25,000 nucleotides of DNA from Azolla pinnata. Lineage: Eukaryota; Streptophyta; Polypodiopsida; Salviniales; Salviniaceae. Under the pieces are notes generated by a model, which was given only the letters and a program-made list of their open reading frames with translations, had not been told where the DNA came from and did not search any database. The stretch spans positions 1 through 25,000 of the forward strand of contig JBBBWG010005191.1 of assembly GCA_037176905.1 (NCBI GenBank), written 5' to 3'. Positions 7,499 to 19,251 of the stretch are shown one piece after another (position 1 is the stretch's first letter; the number at the start of each line of letters is the position of its first letter). A program made the position numbers and the translations under genes.

Positions 7499-10400
7499 AT
7501 ACACTCTCTATTGGCATTACCTTAGGAGTTATTGTAGGGATAAGCATTGGAGTAATATGTGCGATTTGCTTATCATTATGGGTACATATTCGAAGCAAAG
7601 AGAATAAGATCCAAAACACAAGCTCCGAACCGAAAGGTGTGACTTTACCCATTCGAGTCAATGGAGTGGATGTGAATTCTACTTTATCTGATGATACAAC
7701 TGAATATGAGTCACCCCCTGCGGGAAATGATCAAGGGAAGTTCACGTCATGGTTTGGAGTAAGTGAGAAAAATTTGATTCTCACTCACTCTGGACTACCA
7801 AATTATCCATACAAGTAATTCTTTCTTCCTTCACAGCTAAAAGTCAGACGAGTTATGTTTCTTCCCTAGTTTTTTTTTTGTTATTCACCTATCTTGAGCA
7901 ATCATATGTGCTGCTATTCAGTCAATTATAGGTTGAATTCACCCACACATAACTGACACTTCAGCCATGCTTTATTCAACCATTTATTTCTTTCCATTTT
8001 TGTTCTCTTTAGAGAGTTCAATACGGCATATAGTGGGAACAATGAAAAATCGTTGGATTTTGGGGAAGAGAAGCAAAAATGGGGGTATTTCAGAGTTTCA
8101 TTAGTGTTGGATGGATGCCATAGTTATGCTATGGATGAGGATGAATGCACTAGACAATAGACATGGATTTCTTGTTTCTGTTAATTATCATTATTGTGTA
8201 GCTGTGTGCCCTTTAAGGTCATCCATCCCATTTGTGCATTCATATTTGTTAGTACACCTTTGAATTTCACAATTTTGACGACTGGAATAATGGTAGGAGA
8301 AGCTAATAACTATTTTTAATGGTGAATATTGGTTGAGACGATAAAACCGATCTGTTGCAAATCTCCCTCAAGAACTAAGCTAAGACAATATGTTTATTTC
8401 TAGGTATAATTCATGTACGATTCAGATCTACAGACACTGAAACTTTGTGTGGGCATTTTTGTTTAGAAAAAGCTAGAGTATTCTTATGCACATGCTTTTC
8501 ATGAAGAAAAGTAGGCATCTGCATATTCCACATCAGATTTGAATCCTTTAATGATCAACATGGACCTACTGCAATTAAAGGAGGAGTAGGATTTAGGATC
8601 TTAACTATATAATTCATATATAATTAGTTGCCCCTAAGCCCTTATAGAAAGATGCTAAAAATCTTTTAATATGCCAAATACTTCTTTTTCCTAGAAATTA
8701 GTTTTGAATTTACGAGGCTAGTCTTGAAGACTTTTGAGAAGCGACTATGTGGATTGTATCAGCATTCTCATGTTTTAAGCTTATGCCTATTAATATTCGG
8801 ACTTGTGATGGCATGTACAATGTTTGAAGGAGCTTTTAAAGTATCCGTAGTAAAATCATAGACGATTTCATTTGTTACTTTTCTCAAGGGATATACAGAA
8901 GGCCACCAACAACTTCACAAGTAAAATAGGTGAAGGTGCTTTTGGGCCTGTTTACAAAGCAATTATGCCACAAGGAGGCACTTTTGCAGTCAAGGTGCAC
9001 TCCTCACATTCCAAACAAGGGGAGAAGGAGTTTCTTGCAGAGGTAAAAAGGAAAGAAACAAAGGAAAATAGTAAGGTCTCAAAAAGACTGTAAACTTACA
9101 ATGAAGTCAAGATAAACGTTTCTGGCTGTGAAATGATTTGTGAAACATATAACAAGATTTAATGTTGTCTCTTTAGTCAAGATCAAGAAACTTTGTAGAG
9201 AACATGAATCACCTGCTCTTTGTTTATGCAAAATCCACAGGTATACAACCATAGTGGTATCTAGAATCTACATGTATCTCACAAGATTGGTATTTCAATA
9301 GGTGGCATTGTTAGGAAGATTGCACCATAGGAACTTGGTGAACCTCGTGGGATATTGTGCAGAGAAAGGCAACAGTATGCTGGTGTATGAGTATATGAGC
9401 AACGGAAGTTTGGCATCATTGTTATACGGTAATTGTAATGCTTGTTTTACCTGTAGCAGGTTGTCAAACTGTGTCATTATTTACCATGCATCCTCCCGAT
9501 TTCTCATTCTCCATATATATGTGGTCAGAATGTAAAATCATAAAACTGACCATGGTTTGTTGCGCTTGGTAGATGATCATCAAGAACTGTTGACTTGGGA
9601 TATGAGGGTCGCAATATCGCAAGATATTGCAAATGGACTTGAATATCTTCATGAAGGGGTATGTGAACACTTATTTAGAAGTTGAAAATGGCTATTACTT
9701 TCCTTTGCTTATTTTGAAAAATTTTGCCACTCTGAATCAATTTACTTTAGACTTGTCTTCTCTCAATCATAATGGTGTGCTCTCATTCAGGCAACGCCAC
9801 CTATAATCCACCGGGACATAAAATGTGCCAATATATTGTTGGATGGCTCCATGAAAGCTCGGGTAAGTAATAAGTGCAAATAAAGGTTTCCATGTTAAGC
9901 TCACACTTCATAGAATTTGTTTCCGTTTCCAAAAACAAGATTCCCATTCGTATATTGATTATTAATATCCAAAGGTTACGTTCAACTACCAAGCTATAAA
10001 GTTCACAGCGTAATTCCTCTTCAGCCTACCTTACTGGACGTTGTACTATCCCAATTTCACTGAACAATTCTCTCGTTTTCTTATCCTATCTGGATGTCCT
10101 TATCAGACATCCTCACTTGCCTTTTGTCCTAGGAGTAATCTGTTCATACTCCTTTCGCCGTTTCAGCAGGAGGCTCCAAAACTCCTTGCATTATTGCTCA
10201 ACATCGAGCTTTCCCAATTGCTCACCTTCGAGCTTTCCCAATTCCCAACAACCGCACTAACAATTTCCCAGATTGCATTTATATGCACTTGTTGATTCCT
10301 TTAATCATCTGTAAATATTCTTGTAATTATCTTGCCCCCGTCAAACACAAATCCCTCTTGCTGGACTGTGTGTGGAGAGGCATCATATTTCCAAAGTAGA

Positions 10401-12966
10401 CCTCTCAAATTTACCCATACTGTGTTCCCCCAACCTATCTGTTGTTGACAATGAAAGAAATGCCTTCCATGGATTTAATCCATTGTCACCTGTCTCTGGT
10501 TCCCAAGGTAATCGTGGATGTTTGCCACTCATATGACCATGCATGGAAAAAAACTCTTGGATTCCACAGCAATGGTTGCCTTTCATACTCATCATAAACA
10601 AGGCCCTCAATTCCAAGTCTTACTGCAATTTTTTCCAAATAGTGCATAATTCCAGTAACAGAAGGGTACTGTTTTCCCAACTAACTGAAGTTTGTTGCCC
10701 ACCCGTTTCACACTGTATCCTTCCATGATCTTCCTGTAGATGGAACACGATCATATATCTGTTTCTGATGCAATGCTAGTTCATAACCTTGCCCATGGTA
10801 CTGCATCTGGCAGAATACCTCTTACCATAAGTTTCCCTATAAGCCCCTGGTTTTGATCCGAAGGGGCTATTAGGCTAATGCCATCCTTGTGTTGTGGAAG
10901 TGTGCTCATTGTGGTAGCCATCTTTGGTGCGGGACTTCCCTCGTTTCCAGACTACAGGAAATTTGTAATTGAAGTCTGAATCTGTGCCATACATGATGGA
11001 GATAAATACACTCTGACGTTGTGTACCATATCATTTACTAATAATATCTGATTTGCCACTATAATTCCTCCAGCAAATGAGGGTCTCACTGAGCTCCAAA
11101 ACATTATTTTCTTCTGCATTGTCATTAGAAGCTGTGAAAGTTGCACCTTCTCACAATAACTAGTTCTACTTGGCAGCCAAGGTACTTTATTACTGCTCTG
11201 TTCCGGTTGAAAATCATCTAAAATTTACATGTGGCCTCCAATCTGACATCGGGTTTTCACTTGTCCATTGTCTTCCCCCCAATGGACACTGGAGATTTCC
11301 TTTTGTGCCTTGTACAAGCAAAAGCTGTATCATCAGCAAGTTCATAATTTTTTATGACCTATGGGCCTTCCATCCCCTTCATGTCTCTTTTTGGCAGGGT
11401 GCATGTATATATAACATACATAGTCTCAAAGCATGCCTGTCAAACTGCTAGAGAATTAGAAGTCAGGTCCTTTACCCCCAGCTATTAACACTTTGCTGTA
11501 AGAATTTTACAAGAAGCTGCTGTTCCGTGTATCCATTTCAATGAAAAACCGAATCTTTGAATATCACATTGGCAGAAAATACCCAATCTATATCATCATA
11601 TGCTTTTACAAATCAAGTAATAGCACAGATAAGTTTTATGGGGGGTATTCAAATGTTATTTATAGGAGTTATGTCAATTTTTTCATACATTCTATATAAT
11701 TCAACCATTAATAGAAAAAGAACTGGATTAAAACAAATGAAACAGCATGAAAATGATTCTACTTAAATTACATATTCTGTACATGTGGGCTGAAAACACA
11801 TGTTTATATGGGCTGAAGCACATGTTCATTGTTGAGAAGCATTCATATTTTGTTCAAGTTTGAGATAATTACACTACAGGTTGATAGATAAAAATACCAA
11901 CCTTATTAGTTCTCAGGAAAAAAATAACTTATAGAGCCAAACTGAAACACTTTCATGAAGTTGGGTGTGGGGTTGATTAGTGATGCTTGATTTTCAAACA
12001 TTTCAGTCATGAACATTGAGATTGCAGACACACATTAAAGGTGCAGGCAGTATTGGATTAGTCTGTTATATTCAGATCCCACAAAATTTGTTCAGGGCAT
12101 ATATTTGTGTGTTAAGTTATATGGAAGCAATAATACAGATAGAAAGTGTTCTACCCAATTGCAGGCTTCTCTGGGTCCGTTTGATAAAAAATTCTGTAAT
12201 GGCAATTATACTGAGTTTTGACTACTGAACGTAAAAGACTTGCCTTCGCCTCTAAGAGCGAGTGAAATGAGGTCATACAGTTTACAACTTTCTTTGACTC
12301 ATTACTGAATCAGGTTGCAGATTTTGGTCTTTCTAAGGAGGTCAATGCATCACATTCAAGCACTGATATCAAAGGAACTTACGGCTACATGGATCCTGAG
12401 TACATTTCTACGAATAAGTTCACTCTAAAGAGTGATGTGTATAGTTTTGGCGTGTTGTTATTTGAATTGATCACCGCGAGAAGTCCACAGAAGGGGCTCA
12501 TGGATTATGTTGGACTGGTAAAGGCAAATCCTAAACCCAAACAACCCTTAAATTTCGAAGATGATGATATGATAAGTTAACATTAAAAAAAGAGCTTACT
12601 AGGTATCATTTGGCTGTTTTTTATATTTGATTTTGGCAAAAGGCTTTATTGAGTGTGGAGGGGCAAGAAGGATGGGAAGAGATACTCGATGCGAGGATCA
12701 ATGGGAAGTGTAACCTGGCAGAGGTTGAAATTATTGCTAACATCGCTAGGCAGTGTGTGAGACCTAATTCACATGATCGGCCAAGTATGAGGCAGGTAGT
12801 GCAGCAATTGATGAAGCTAGGGAACAAGAGGCAGAGCATCACACGCCCAACTGGTCCAAATGAATTGAGCCAAACTGATGGAAATGTAACAGTAGACCCC
12901 AAGGTTCAAGTCCGGGGCCAGGATCTCCTTCGCCTCGCTAGTATACCTGAACGCCTTGAGCTCTAG
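7495..12966 (+). CDS. CRLK: Calcium/calmodulin-regulated receptor-like kinase (CRLK1/2 type), 7 coding exons
   Basis: Coding exons are 7495-7814, 8889-9042, 9302-9428, 9573-9658, 9791-9862, 12314-12517 and 12643-12966. All junctions are GT-AG, frames join cleanly, and the product is 428 residues with stop TAG. Residues about 7-29 form one hydrophobic membrane segment with no large extracellular domain, followed by a basic stretch. The region at residues 48-85 ([10 protein letters not shown], then acidic/Ser-rich) and the kinase resemble Arabidopsis CRLK1 (440 residues). Kinase landmarks: Gly loop GEGAFG 121-126, Lys142 in AVKV, helix-C Glu158, HRD 236-238 (an RD kinase), Asn243, DFG 256-258, DPE 280-282 and the subdomain XI Arg in DRPSM. 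All catalytic residues are present, so it is probably active. The family is a plasma-membrane Ser/Thr kinase that binds calmodulin and links calcium to cold signalling through MEKK1; that role is family knowledge. The start is chosen for its match to the family N-terminus. Intron 5 (9863-12313) is enlarged by a LINE. Whether it is CRLK1 or CRLK2 is not resolved. Confidence 0.93.
7815..8888 (+). other. Kinase intron 1
   Basis: A 1,074-bp AT-rich intron with donor AA/GTAATT and acceptor CTCAAG/GG. It splits the codon for Lys107, just before the kinase domain. No coding, repeat or RNA gene is evident inside. Confidence 0.85.
10080..11690 (-). pseudogene. Decayed LINE (non-LTR retrotransposon) ORF2 remnant, antisense in kinase intron 5
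   Basis: Read on the minus strand with frameshifts and stops, conserved reverse-transcriptase blocks appear in the right order. [10 protein letters not shown] is at about 11580-11615. A GFSLKWI-like block follows a frameshift at about 11530-11550. LADDTAF, matching the catalytic (Y/F)ADD box, is at about 11309-11343. KYLGCQV is at about 11168-11191. An open stretch of 64 codons at 10952-11146 ([14 protein letters not shown] then ITNFLW) is the conserved region after the palm and thumb. QPLLWNP further on (about 10580-10605) also fits plant LINE polyproteins. The element is dead. It accounts for most of the 2.45-kb intron. No poly(A) tail or target-site duplication was found, so both ends are approximate; it looks older than the 19-21 kb LINE. 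Confidence 0.8.
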
Positions 12967-13395
12967 CACTCTTTACCTCTTCACACCACTTTATGGAATC
13001 ACCCTAGGGTTAGAAACAAACACCTTTCGCTGTAGCATAACACAATGGAATGTCATGGTATTTGTTGTTGCCTAATGAAGATGTTTTTTTCTGCTGTCTT
13101 TAAAAGAATACCTAGAGAAGTTCTCACTCTTAGGAGCTGTTGGGGGCTTAAGCGAAAGCAGGTTCTAATTCTTGTGTGGTCTAACTAATTACCAATGATG
13201 AACCAGTAGAACTATGAAAAATCTCAAGAAGATAATAGTACAACTATCTAAGGTAAAAAAGAGATTGAGCAGAGCTGTTCTCTTTAGATGGTTGATATAT
13301 TCTTATGCTTACTTTCTTGGCCTAAGGGTGCTTTGTTTTTTCTAGCAATTTGTACGCTTGTTGAAATATGTTTGCTTTATGCATATCTTGACATT
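12967..13395 (+). other. 3' flank of the kinase gene
   Basis: Sequence after the TAG stop presumably includes the 3' untranslated region. No canonical AATAAA signal stands out, and no further gene is visible. Confidence 0.4.
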
Positions 13396-13519
13396 TTCAA
13401 CGGATAGAGCTAGCTAACATCGATTAACAGATAGAACCTAGATTGAGTTTCATATCGTGTTCAAGGGATAGAGTTGGCTGACATCAAATAATAGATTAGA
13501 ACCTTGATCGAGTTTCATA
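13396..13519. repeat. Two-copy 64-bp tandem duplication
   Basis: TTCAACGGATAGAGCTAGCT at 13396 onward recurs at 13460 as TTCAAGGGATAGAGTTGGCT. Both copies end in GAGTTTCATA (13454 and 13519). The copies are about 80% alike with small indels, so this is an old local duplication. Confidence 0.75.
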
Positions 13520-14340
13520 GAATGTAAAAGCTATGGACATACTACCTTTAATAGTGTGTATTATTACTCCCAGATAGGTCTATGATTCACAGCTAGAGCC
13601 TTCATTATATTCCATATATCATCATTAAGCAGTTACAGGCATATTACAGGCGTACTACCTAATGGTGTTCTTGGGTAGGTTGATGCTAAAACAAAAAAGG
13701 TGTCATATATATTCAAGAATTTGTTGCCTCTAGTAGTTTCACCATCAGATAGATCTGATTCCTTTGCAATCTCACCGTACTAAGGACTATATTATTTTAC
13801 AACTTCAAACACTACAAAATATGTATGTTGAAGTTATTGTGAATATCTCTCCCATTCATGTCGATAAAAAAGGAGCATTATTTTAATCAGGTACACAACC
13901 ATGTCAACTTATCATTACCTACATATCAGTACATATTTGAATCAGTGTTTAGGACAAGGATTGATGATGAGAAACTATAGGAATGAGCATCGATGCCATT
14001 TTGTGCTTGTGAGAAAGACGAGACATAAGTTTGATATCGAACAACATCAAAACTTTATAATCCCAGCCTTTCCATAGTCATCCCTATCAAATAGCTGATT
14101 CATCAACACTAAATGGAAGCTTCTCTGATCTTCCCAAATTATTATTCACAGGTTTCGGCACAGCATCATTGATTGTTCTCAGGAATACTTCGTTTTTGGG
14201 GAAACAATGTGACCCTAACCCCATCTACGCAAAGTGAGGAGTAGGAAACCTACAAAATCTCCCCATCATGATGAATGATGGTAGAAAAACATCCTTATTC
14301 TTTGGTATACATGACTGATGACACATGATACCGAATTTAA
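13520..14340. other. No gene recognised
   Basis: AT-rich sequence with frequent stops on all frames. No transposon ends, RNA genes or long repeats were noticed. Confidence 0.5.
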
Positions 14341-14670
14341 AGGATGATTGAAACATGATTAAATCTGATGAAGCACATACCAAATTAGGTATGATTCAAA
14401 GGGATGTGATCATCTGATAAAAACATGATAAGTCATGACATTGGGGGATGATTTAAACATGATTACTTGAACCTGAGACATCATCTTAATAAATTAACAA
14501 AGATTGAGACAGCCTAATGCTAGACGATATACCGAATCAAGGATGATCGGAACAAGATTAAGTCGAAAGGAACTTGACCTAGAAAATTAAGGATGATTGA
14601 AACATGTTTCGACCTAGTGAAGCATACATGATCGGTACCAAATAAAGGATAATTGACAAAATAACCATCT
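14341..14670. repeat. Diverged dispersed repeat (GGATGATTGAAACATGATTA family)
   Basis: Related copies occur at about 14342, 14444, 14541, 14590 and 14647. They share GGATGATT or GGATAATT followed by an A-rich ACAT/ACAAG segment. Spacing is irregular (about 50-105 bp) and divergence is high, suggesting an old tandem array or transposon subterminal repeats. Confidence 0.5.
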
Positions 14671-14794
14671 GATGATATAGTCACATACGAAGAAGAACCG
14701 ATTACACTGAAATGCACACCTGGAAATTAACTGTTCCCTGCTTACATGCTGCTCTGATGGGGATCTTGGACGACTTCAAACCCCAAATTCTGCT

Positions 14795-15055
14795 TATCAA
14801 TCGACTTGTCCCCTGATTACAGCTCTTCATAGTTCTTCTTCCAAGCTTCTTTCCAGGATTCATTGGCCTCCAGGTAAACCCTAAATCCTGATCGTCAATC
14901 GACTTGTCCAAGACAGCTCTTCATCTACTTCCAAGCTTCTCTCCAGCATTTCCAAGATTTCATTAATCTGAAGGTGAACCCTAACCTCCTGCTCATCGAT
15001 CGACACGGTCCCAGACAGCGCTTCGTTCCTTCTTCCAAGCTTCTCTGCCGAGCAC
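14795..15055. repeat. Three-copy 98-101 bp tandem repeat with telo-box
   Basis: TCGACTTGTC starts at 14801 and 14899 and its variant at 15000. Each copy continues with an AGCTCTTCAT/GCTTCGTTC segment, CTTCCAAGCTTCTCTCC, and (copies 1 and 2) AGGTRAACCCTAA. Copy 1 contains an exact plant telo-box AAACCCTAA. The AGGTAAAC and AGGTGAAC sites also resemble splice donors. The flanking stretch (14700-15160) is less AT-rich than its surroundings and is open on the minus strand for about 70 codons in two frames, without a recognisable domain. Possible readings are a decayed promoter/leader or a transposon part. Confidence 0.7.
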
Positions 15056-15232
15056 TTGTAATCCTTGATCTCGAGGAATTTAGCAGAAAGAAGAATCGCA
15101 GCTTTTGAGAGTCCGATCTGAGCTCATGCTCGCTCTGTCGGTGCCGATTCATGCAGGAAAAATTTGGGGAATTTCATCATTGAATTCTTGGATAATTTGA
15201 GTTTTATCTTGAATTTTACAAAAATGGCTGGC

Positions 15233-15261
15233 AATAATAATAATAATAATTATTATTATTA

Positions 15262-15292
<31 letters not shown>

Positions 15293-15420
15293 AATAATAA
15301 TAATAACAACAACAACAATAAGAATAATAACAATAGCAACAATAAGAATATAATAACAATAATAACAACTAGAACAGCAATAATAACAATAACAACGAGA
15401 ACAACAATAATAATAGTATT
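15233..15420. repeat. Compound trinucleotide microsatellite (AAT/TAT/AAG/AAC)
   Basis: Consecutive blocks of AAT, ATT, AAG, AAT and AAC triplets keep one triplet phase over about 185 bp, as expected when point changes are spread by slippage. The Asn/Lys-rich open frame through it is a by-product. Confidence 0.9.
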
Positions 15421-15467
15421 AATGTTTTTGAGAAATGTATTAAAAAAACGCTTCACAAAATTATAAA

Positions 15468-16233
15468 GGGAAAATTACCAATTAACGGGCGCCTAACAAA
15501 ATTGTAAATTACATTTTAACGCCTACCAAAACTGGAAACTACAAATTAACGCCTAGTTTTAAGATTAACGACGCAATTGATTGATTATCACCAAATCAAG
15601 TAGTTGTGAATCCAATTAAAATCTAATTAGATAATTGAGTAAGGCTTAATCACTTGATTAAAACCAAACTAATGTGTTGATTAATCAATTAGATTCTAAA
15701 ATTACGAACTTTTAGTTAGTCGAATGTAGTAAGGGAATCAGTTGGGATCAATAAGTGGGAGACGATTAGGAATAAAATCGATACAAGCGGAATTAATTGG
15801 GTGTTGACTTTTAGTGGAAGATAAAGATCAGTTTGGTAATTCTCCCAATTATAAATTACATTTTGATGCCTACTAAAGCTAAAAATTACAAATTAAAATT
15901 CCTGTTTTAATTAATTGTCTGCACATTTACCATCAAATTAATTAATTGATTAACGCTCAATTAATTGATTAACACCAAATTAACACATTAATCAGTTAAT
16001 TAGATTCTAAAATTTACTATCTTTTATTGATCAAGTCTAGTAAGGGAATCAATTACGATCAATTAGTAGGAAGCGAGTAGGAATAAAAATCTAGTTACGT
16101 TAAGCTAACGGTATTAATTAGGTGTTAATTTTTAGAGAAAAATAAGAGTCGGGGGTTAGTTTTTAATTTCTAGTTTTAGTAGGTGTTAGAATGTAATTTG
16201 TAATTTTGTTAGGTGTTTTTTAGTAGTTCTTCC
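15468..16233. mobile_element. Dimeric MITE with long terminal inverted repeats
   Basis: The left end (GGGAAAATTACC, then CGCCTAACAAAATTGTAAAT, then CGCCTACCAAAACTGG) reads as an inverted, imperfect copy of the right end. The reverse complement of the right end runs GGAAGAACTACT, then CACCTAACAAAATTACAAAT, then CACCTACTAAAACTAG. This gives terminal repeats of about 80 bp. A third, direct copy of the same end sequence lies internally at about 15840-15905. The two interior units are homologous: AGATTCTAAAAT recurs at 15691 and 16002, and GTAAGGGAATCA recurs in both. No transposase is encoded. A clear target-site duplication was not found, so superfamily is uncertain (Mutator-like is possible). 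Confidence 0.75.
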
Positions 16234-18569
16234 AAATTTATTTTAGAAAATATTGTACTTCAATATTAAAAACCAAAATGCTTTATTACGAAAGTACAAT
16301 GATAATTGTACATTGAGGGAAAACAACCAAGTTTATCATTGGTTTAGGCAATTTTGATGAATGGACAACTGTATCCTAACAACCTTTCTCATTTATACAA
16401 TAGAACTTGATGAAGCCTTGCTTGTATAAGGATGTATTTTTAATAACTCCAAGGGGCAGAAAAACCCATTTGTGAATGAACATACGAGTTGTCATCTAAC
16501 TTGTTCATAAACATGAAAAGCATGTGAAAAATGAATATCCATCATGTGAAAATCATTTAATAAACAAGCATGGCTTCAAACTGGGGATTGAAACTAGAGT
16601 GCTAGGCCTTCTAACAATGTTATCCACATTGTTGATCCTCAAGTTAGAGTTACTCTTGTGAATATAGGTGTCATAATTTTTTTCTCTCTCAAAAAGATTC
16701 TTCGATTAGTGAATAAAAAGACTGTCAAAAGGGCATACAATAAGTTTATTGCAAAGGAATACTACCACTAGTACTAAAAATCTCATAAAAAACAAGCTAT
16801 AACGTCTCAACTCTAATGTCAACTTGGCTAGGTGACACACTTTTATAGAACATAATTCAACTCCGATCCTAAAGTTGTTACTGATTTGATAAAGACTCTA
16901 GTTCTCCATTTAAACTTAAAAAATATTGAGGTCTAAATATTTACTTCGGCTATAAGTTTTCAATTGATTATGGACTCAAATTTGATGGCAAATGAGGTCA
17001 TATTGGTGTTTCGAAGTAGTATATATATATATGAACCGTGACACTAATTCCGATGCGTGATTTTTGGCTTCGATTAGTGATAAATTGGCTTATATTCCGC
17101 ACTTTGCTGTGTTAGCATTGAATTACGAAGTGTGAATCGAAAAACATAGTGTCCATTCTAAAACAGGTACAACATTGTTTATTCTTTGGCGCAAATGCTA
17201 TGTTTAGGCACTCTAATGGGGATTAATTACGGGTTGATATTAATCCGTCTCCATCGATCTGATAGCTCACGTAGGCAGCTGGCTATTTCAGATGTATCAT
17301 CCATGACTTATCCTTGCTTAGAAAAGGCTTAGATTATGTGAGGTGATTTTAATAGATATTGTCCCCCATGTGCACAATCACAATAGAAATCATTCATTCG
17401 CCTGCGTTGTCGCATCAGTGACGACGTGTGCCTATTCAGATTATGTTCATCCAATAGCCACTTGGAATGCTGATTAGGAAAAAAGATCGTTTCATCGTCC
17501 CGTTGGCCCACTATGCCCCCATACGGCCTTCGAGACTAAAGTATCCCTAAGAACTTCTAAAGATCCGCGTAGCTATGCATGTAGCTATAACTGGTTAGAA
17601 AGATTCGACGATAAAGCCATTGCGATGGCCACCGGGGGGATGTGTCATGCATCAGCTTTGCGTACGCTTAAGTCGATGAAGAATTCCCGAGCTTTTGGCT
17701 TTTGCGAGCAGTATGTTGTTTGACCTGGTTCAGATGCTGGTGACAGGAACAGTGCCCTTGGGTGCGAGGAAAGTCCTCATGCTTTCGGATCGATCATCTC
17801 CACGACGATGTTGTTTCTAGATGTGGAAAATTTCGTTTCTGCTTTCGATTCGACAAGGCTATGGTGCTGTTTGTATCTGATGCTCCCAGTGCTTCGTTTT
17901 TCAAGGGATTCGGAAACTCGCGTCAGACACACTATTTGCACGAAATCAGAAAAAGGAGTTGAGCATCATGTACTTGAACCGAACAGCACATGCTAACGTA
18001 GAGCATCATAGCATCATCACCTTTGTAGGTAGAACACGGTTCCAACTTGTGCATTGATTTCATCGAGATTACCTTGGAATCAATAATCATAACAATCATT
18101 ATTGCCTCATGTTGCAATTGAGATGATCAACGATACTCGAAGTGAAATATGGAAGACATTATGAATTTGAAATTGAGAGCTTCTGGTTTCTAAAGTTTCG
18201 GAAGGGCTTTTGATTGTAGACTAACAGACATATGAGACTAGGAGATATGATCAAGCTCATGAACCAGAGAAAAAACAGTAAAAGGTTGGCCCTTTACCGT
18301 TGCTTCTCCTGACTGGTCGTTCGCCGCAACCATGTTGTTATCTCTTTAATTTTGACACAAAGCCCAGTCAGCAATGTTGTTATCTCTTTAATCCTAACTA
18401 TGCTGAAAAGCTCGAGGAACTTAACAAGATCCTTTGGTCAAAACGGTCACGTGGCTTAGCCCCATCGTTGTGGTATAGAAAACAAATGGGAGATTTTGGG
18501 TTTGCATATGTCGAATAAGGTCATATAACAGTTGCGTTCACATTGTCCCATTGGATGGACCATAATTTT
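16234..18569. other. No gene recognised
   Basis: AT-rich to 17150, then a less AT-rich stretch (about 17160-18000) with short frames on both strands, none longer than 66 codons and none with known motifs. A small TA run lies near 17020-17032. The sequence CATGTTGTTATCTCTTTAAT at 18331-18350 is repeated 42 bp later (18373-18392). A 40-codon plus frame ending near 18518 looks protein-like in composition but is too short to call. Decayed gene fragments are possible. Confidence 0.4.
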
Positions 18570-18861
18570 AAGGGAAAAGTACCAGGATGATGATGATGAT
18601 GATGATGATGACAGTTGATCAACCCAATAAATAAGAACAAAGAGAAAGACTAGCTTGTTAGGTATAAAGGACTCAAAGAATCGCTTAAATAAAGAAGTTT
18701 GTGTTTGACGGGTATTCTAGTAAATAGGGCTTATAGATTTGAGTGTATAATTATTTTATAAAATTTTTTTTTTTACATATGGGTAGTTTGGTAAATTTGA
18801 AACTTCCAAGGGCATTTTGGTAAATAGACGAACTTCTAAGGATATTCTAGTACTTTTCCTT
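18570..18861. mobile_element. MITE-like element with short inverted ends and internal 30-bp repeats
   Basis: AAGGGAAAAGTACCAG at the left (18570-18585) matches the reverse complement of the right end, AAGGAAAAGTACTAG (18847-18861). Inside, GGGTATTCTAGTAAAT-type motifs occur at 18710, 18781, 18810 and 18840, the last three at about 29-30 bp spacing. A GAT microsatellite lies at 18586-18611. Such GGTATTTTGGTAAAT motifs are common in plant non-autonomous elements. No target-site duplication was evident. Confidence 0.5.
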
Positions 18862-19251
18862 ATATAATAGTGAGAATAATTCTTTTTTGAAAAATAGGAA
18901 AAATTGGGAAATATTTCATAGTTCAAAGATGGTATAAATCTTTCCTTGTTGTAATTTACAAGAAAACAAACCTTTTTATTGTTATAGATTATACAACACC
19001 TTTTTTTACACTCATATAAATAAGGAAATTTAACAATCAACTTTTTTTTATAGCGTGATAATCTTTCTATGAACAATTATGCTATCTACTACATTGTATA
19101 ATTAGAGAAGCTACTAAGAAAAAAAGAAAGATTAAAGGACTCAACAAATAAACAGGTGAAATTAGATTTTTAAGTGAAATAAATTAACCTAAAAATAAAT
19201 ATGTGAATTAAGGGATGTAAATATACACATTGGCATCTCATAATAATTAAT
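18862..19251. other. AT-rich intergenic DNA, nothing recognised
   Basis: Highly AT-rich. A 106-codon open frame on the minus strand (18756-19076) overlaps it but is Lys/Tyr/Ile-rich, crosses the MITE end and shows no domain. Confidence 0.5.

Noticed and set aside
8872..9093. Separate small kinase gene beginning upstream of exon 2 and reading past 9042
   Set aside because: The reading into intron 2 loses kinase similarity; GAG/GTAAAA donor and AATAG/GTGGCA acceptor restore the helix-C sequence.
11557..11766. 70-codon plus-strand frame with a membrane-like segment, looking almost bacterial
   Set aside because: The minus strand here carries the LINE reverse-transcriptase FVKAYD-IDW block, so the plus frame is an antisense shadow.
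13811..13820. CACTACAAAA as the missing partner of the CACTA-like end at 23032
   Set aside because: Preceded by AAA rather than AAT, lacks the GGTATTGG-type subterminal sequence, and would enclose the LINE and MITEs in a 9-kb element without transposase.
15164..15466. 100-codon Asn/Lys-rich plus frame
   Set aside because: Produced by the trinucleotide array; flanks are not coding-like.
18756..19076. 106-codon minus frame
   Set aside because: Low-complexity AT-rich composition and overlap with a MITE end; no domain.
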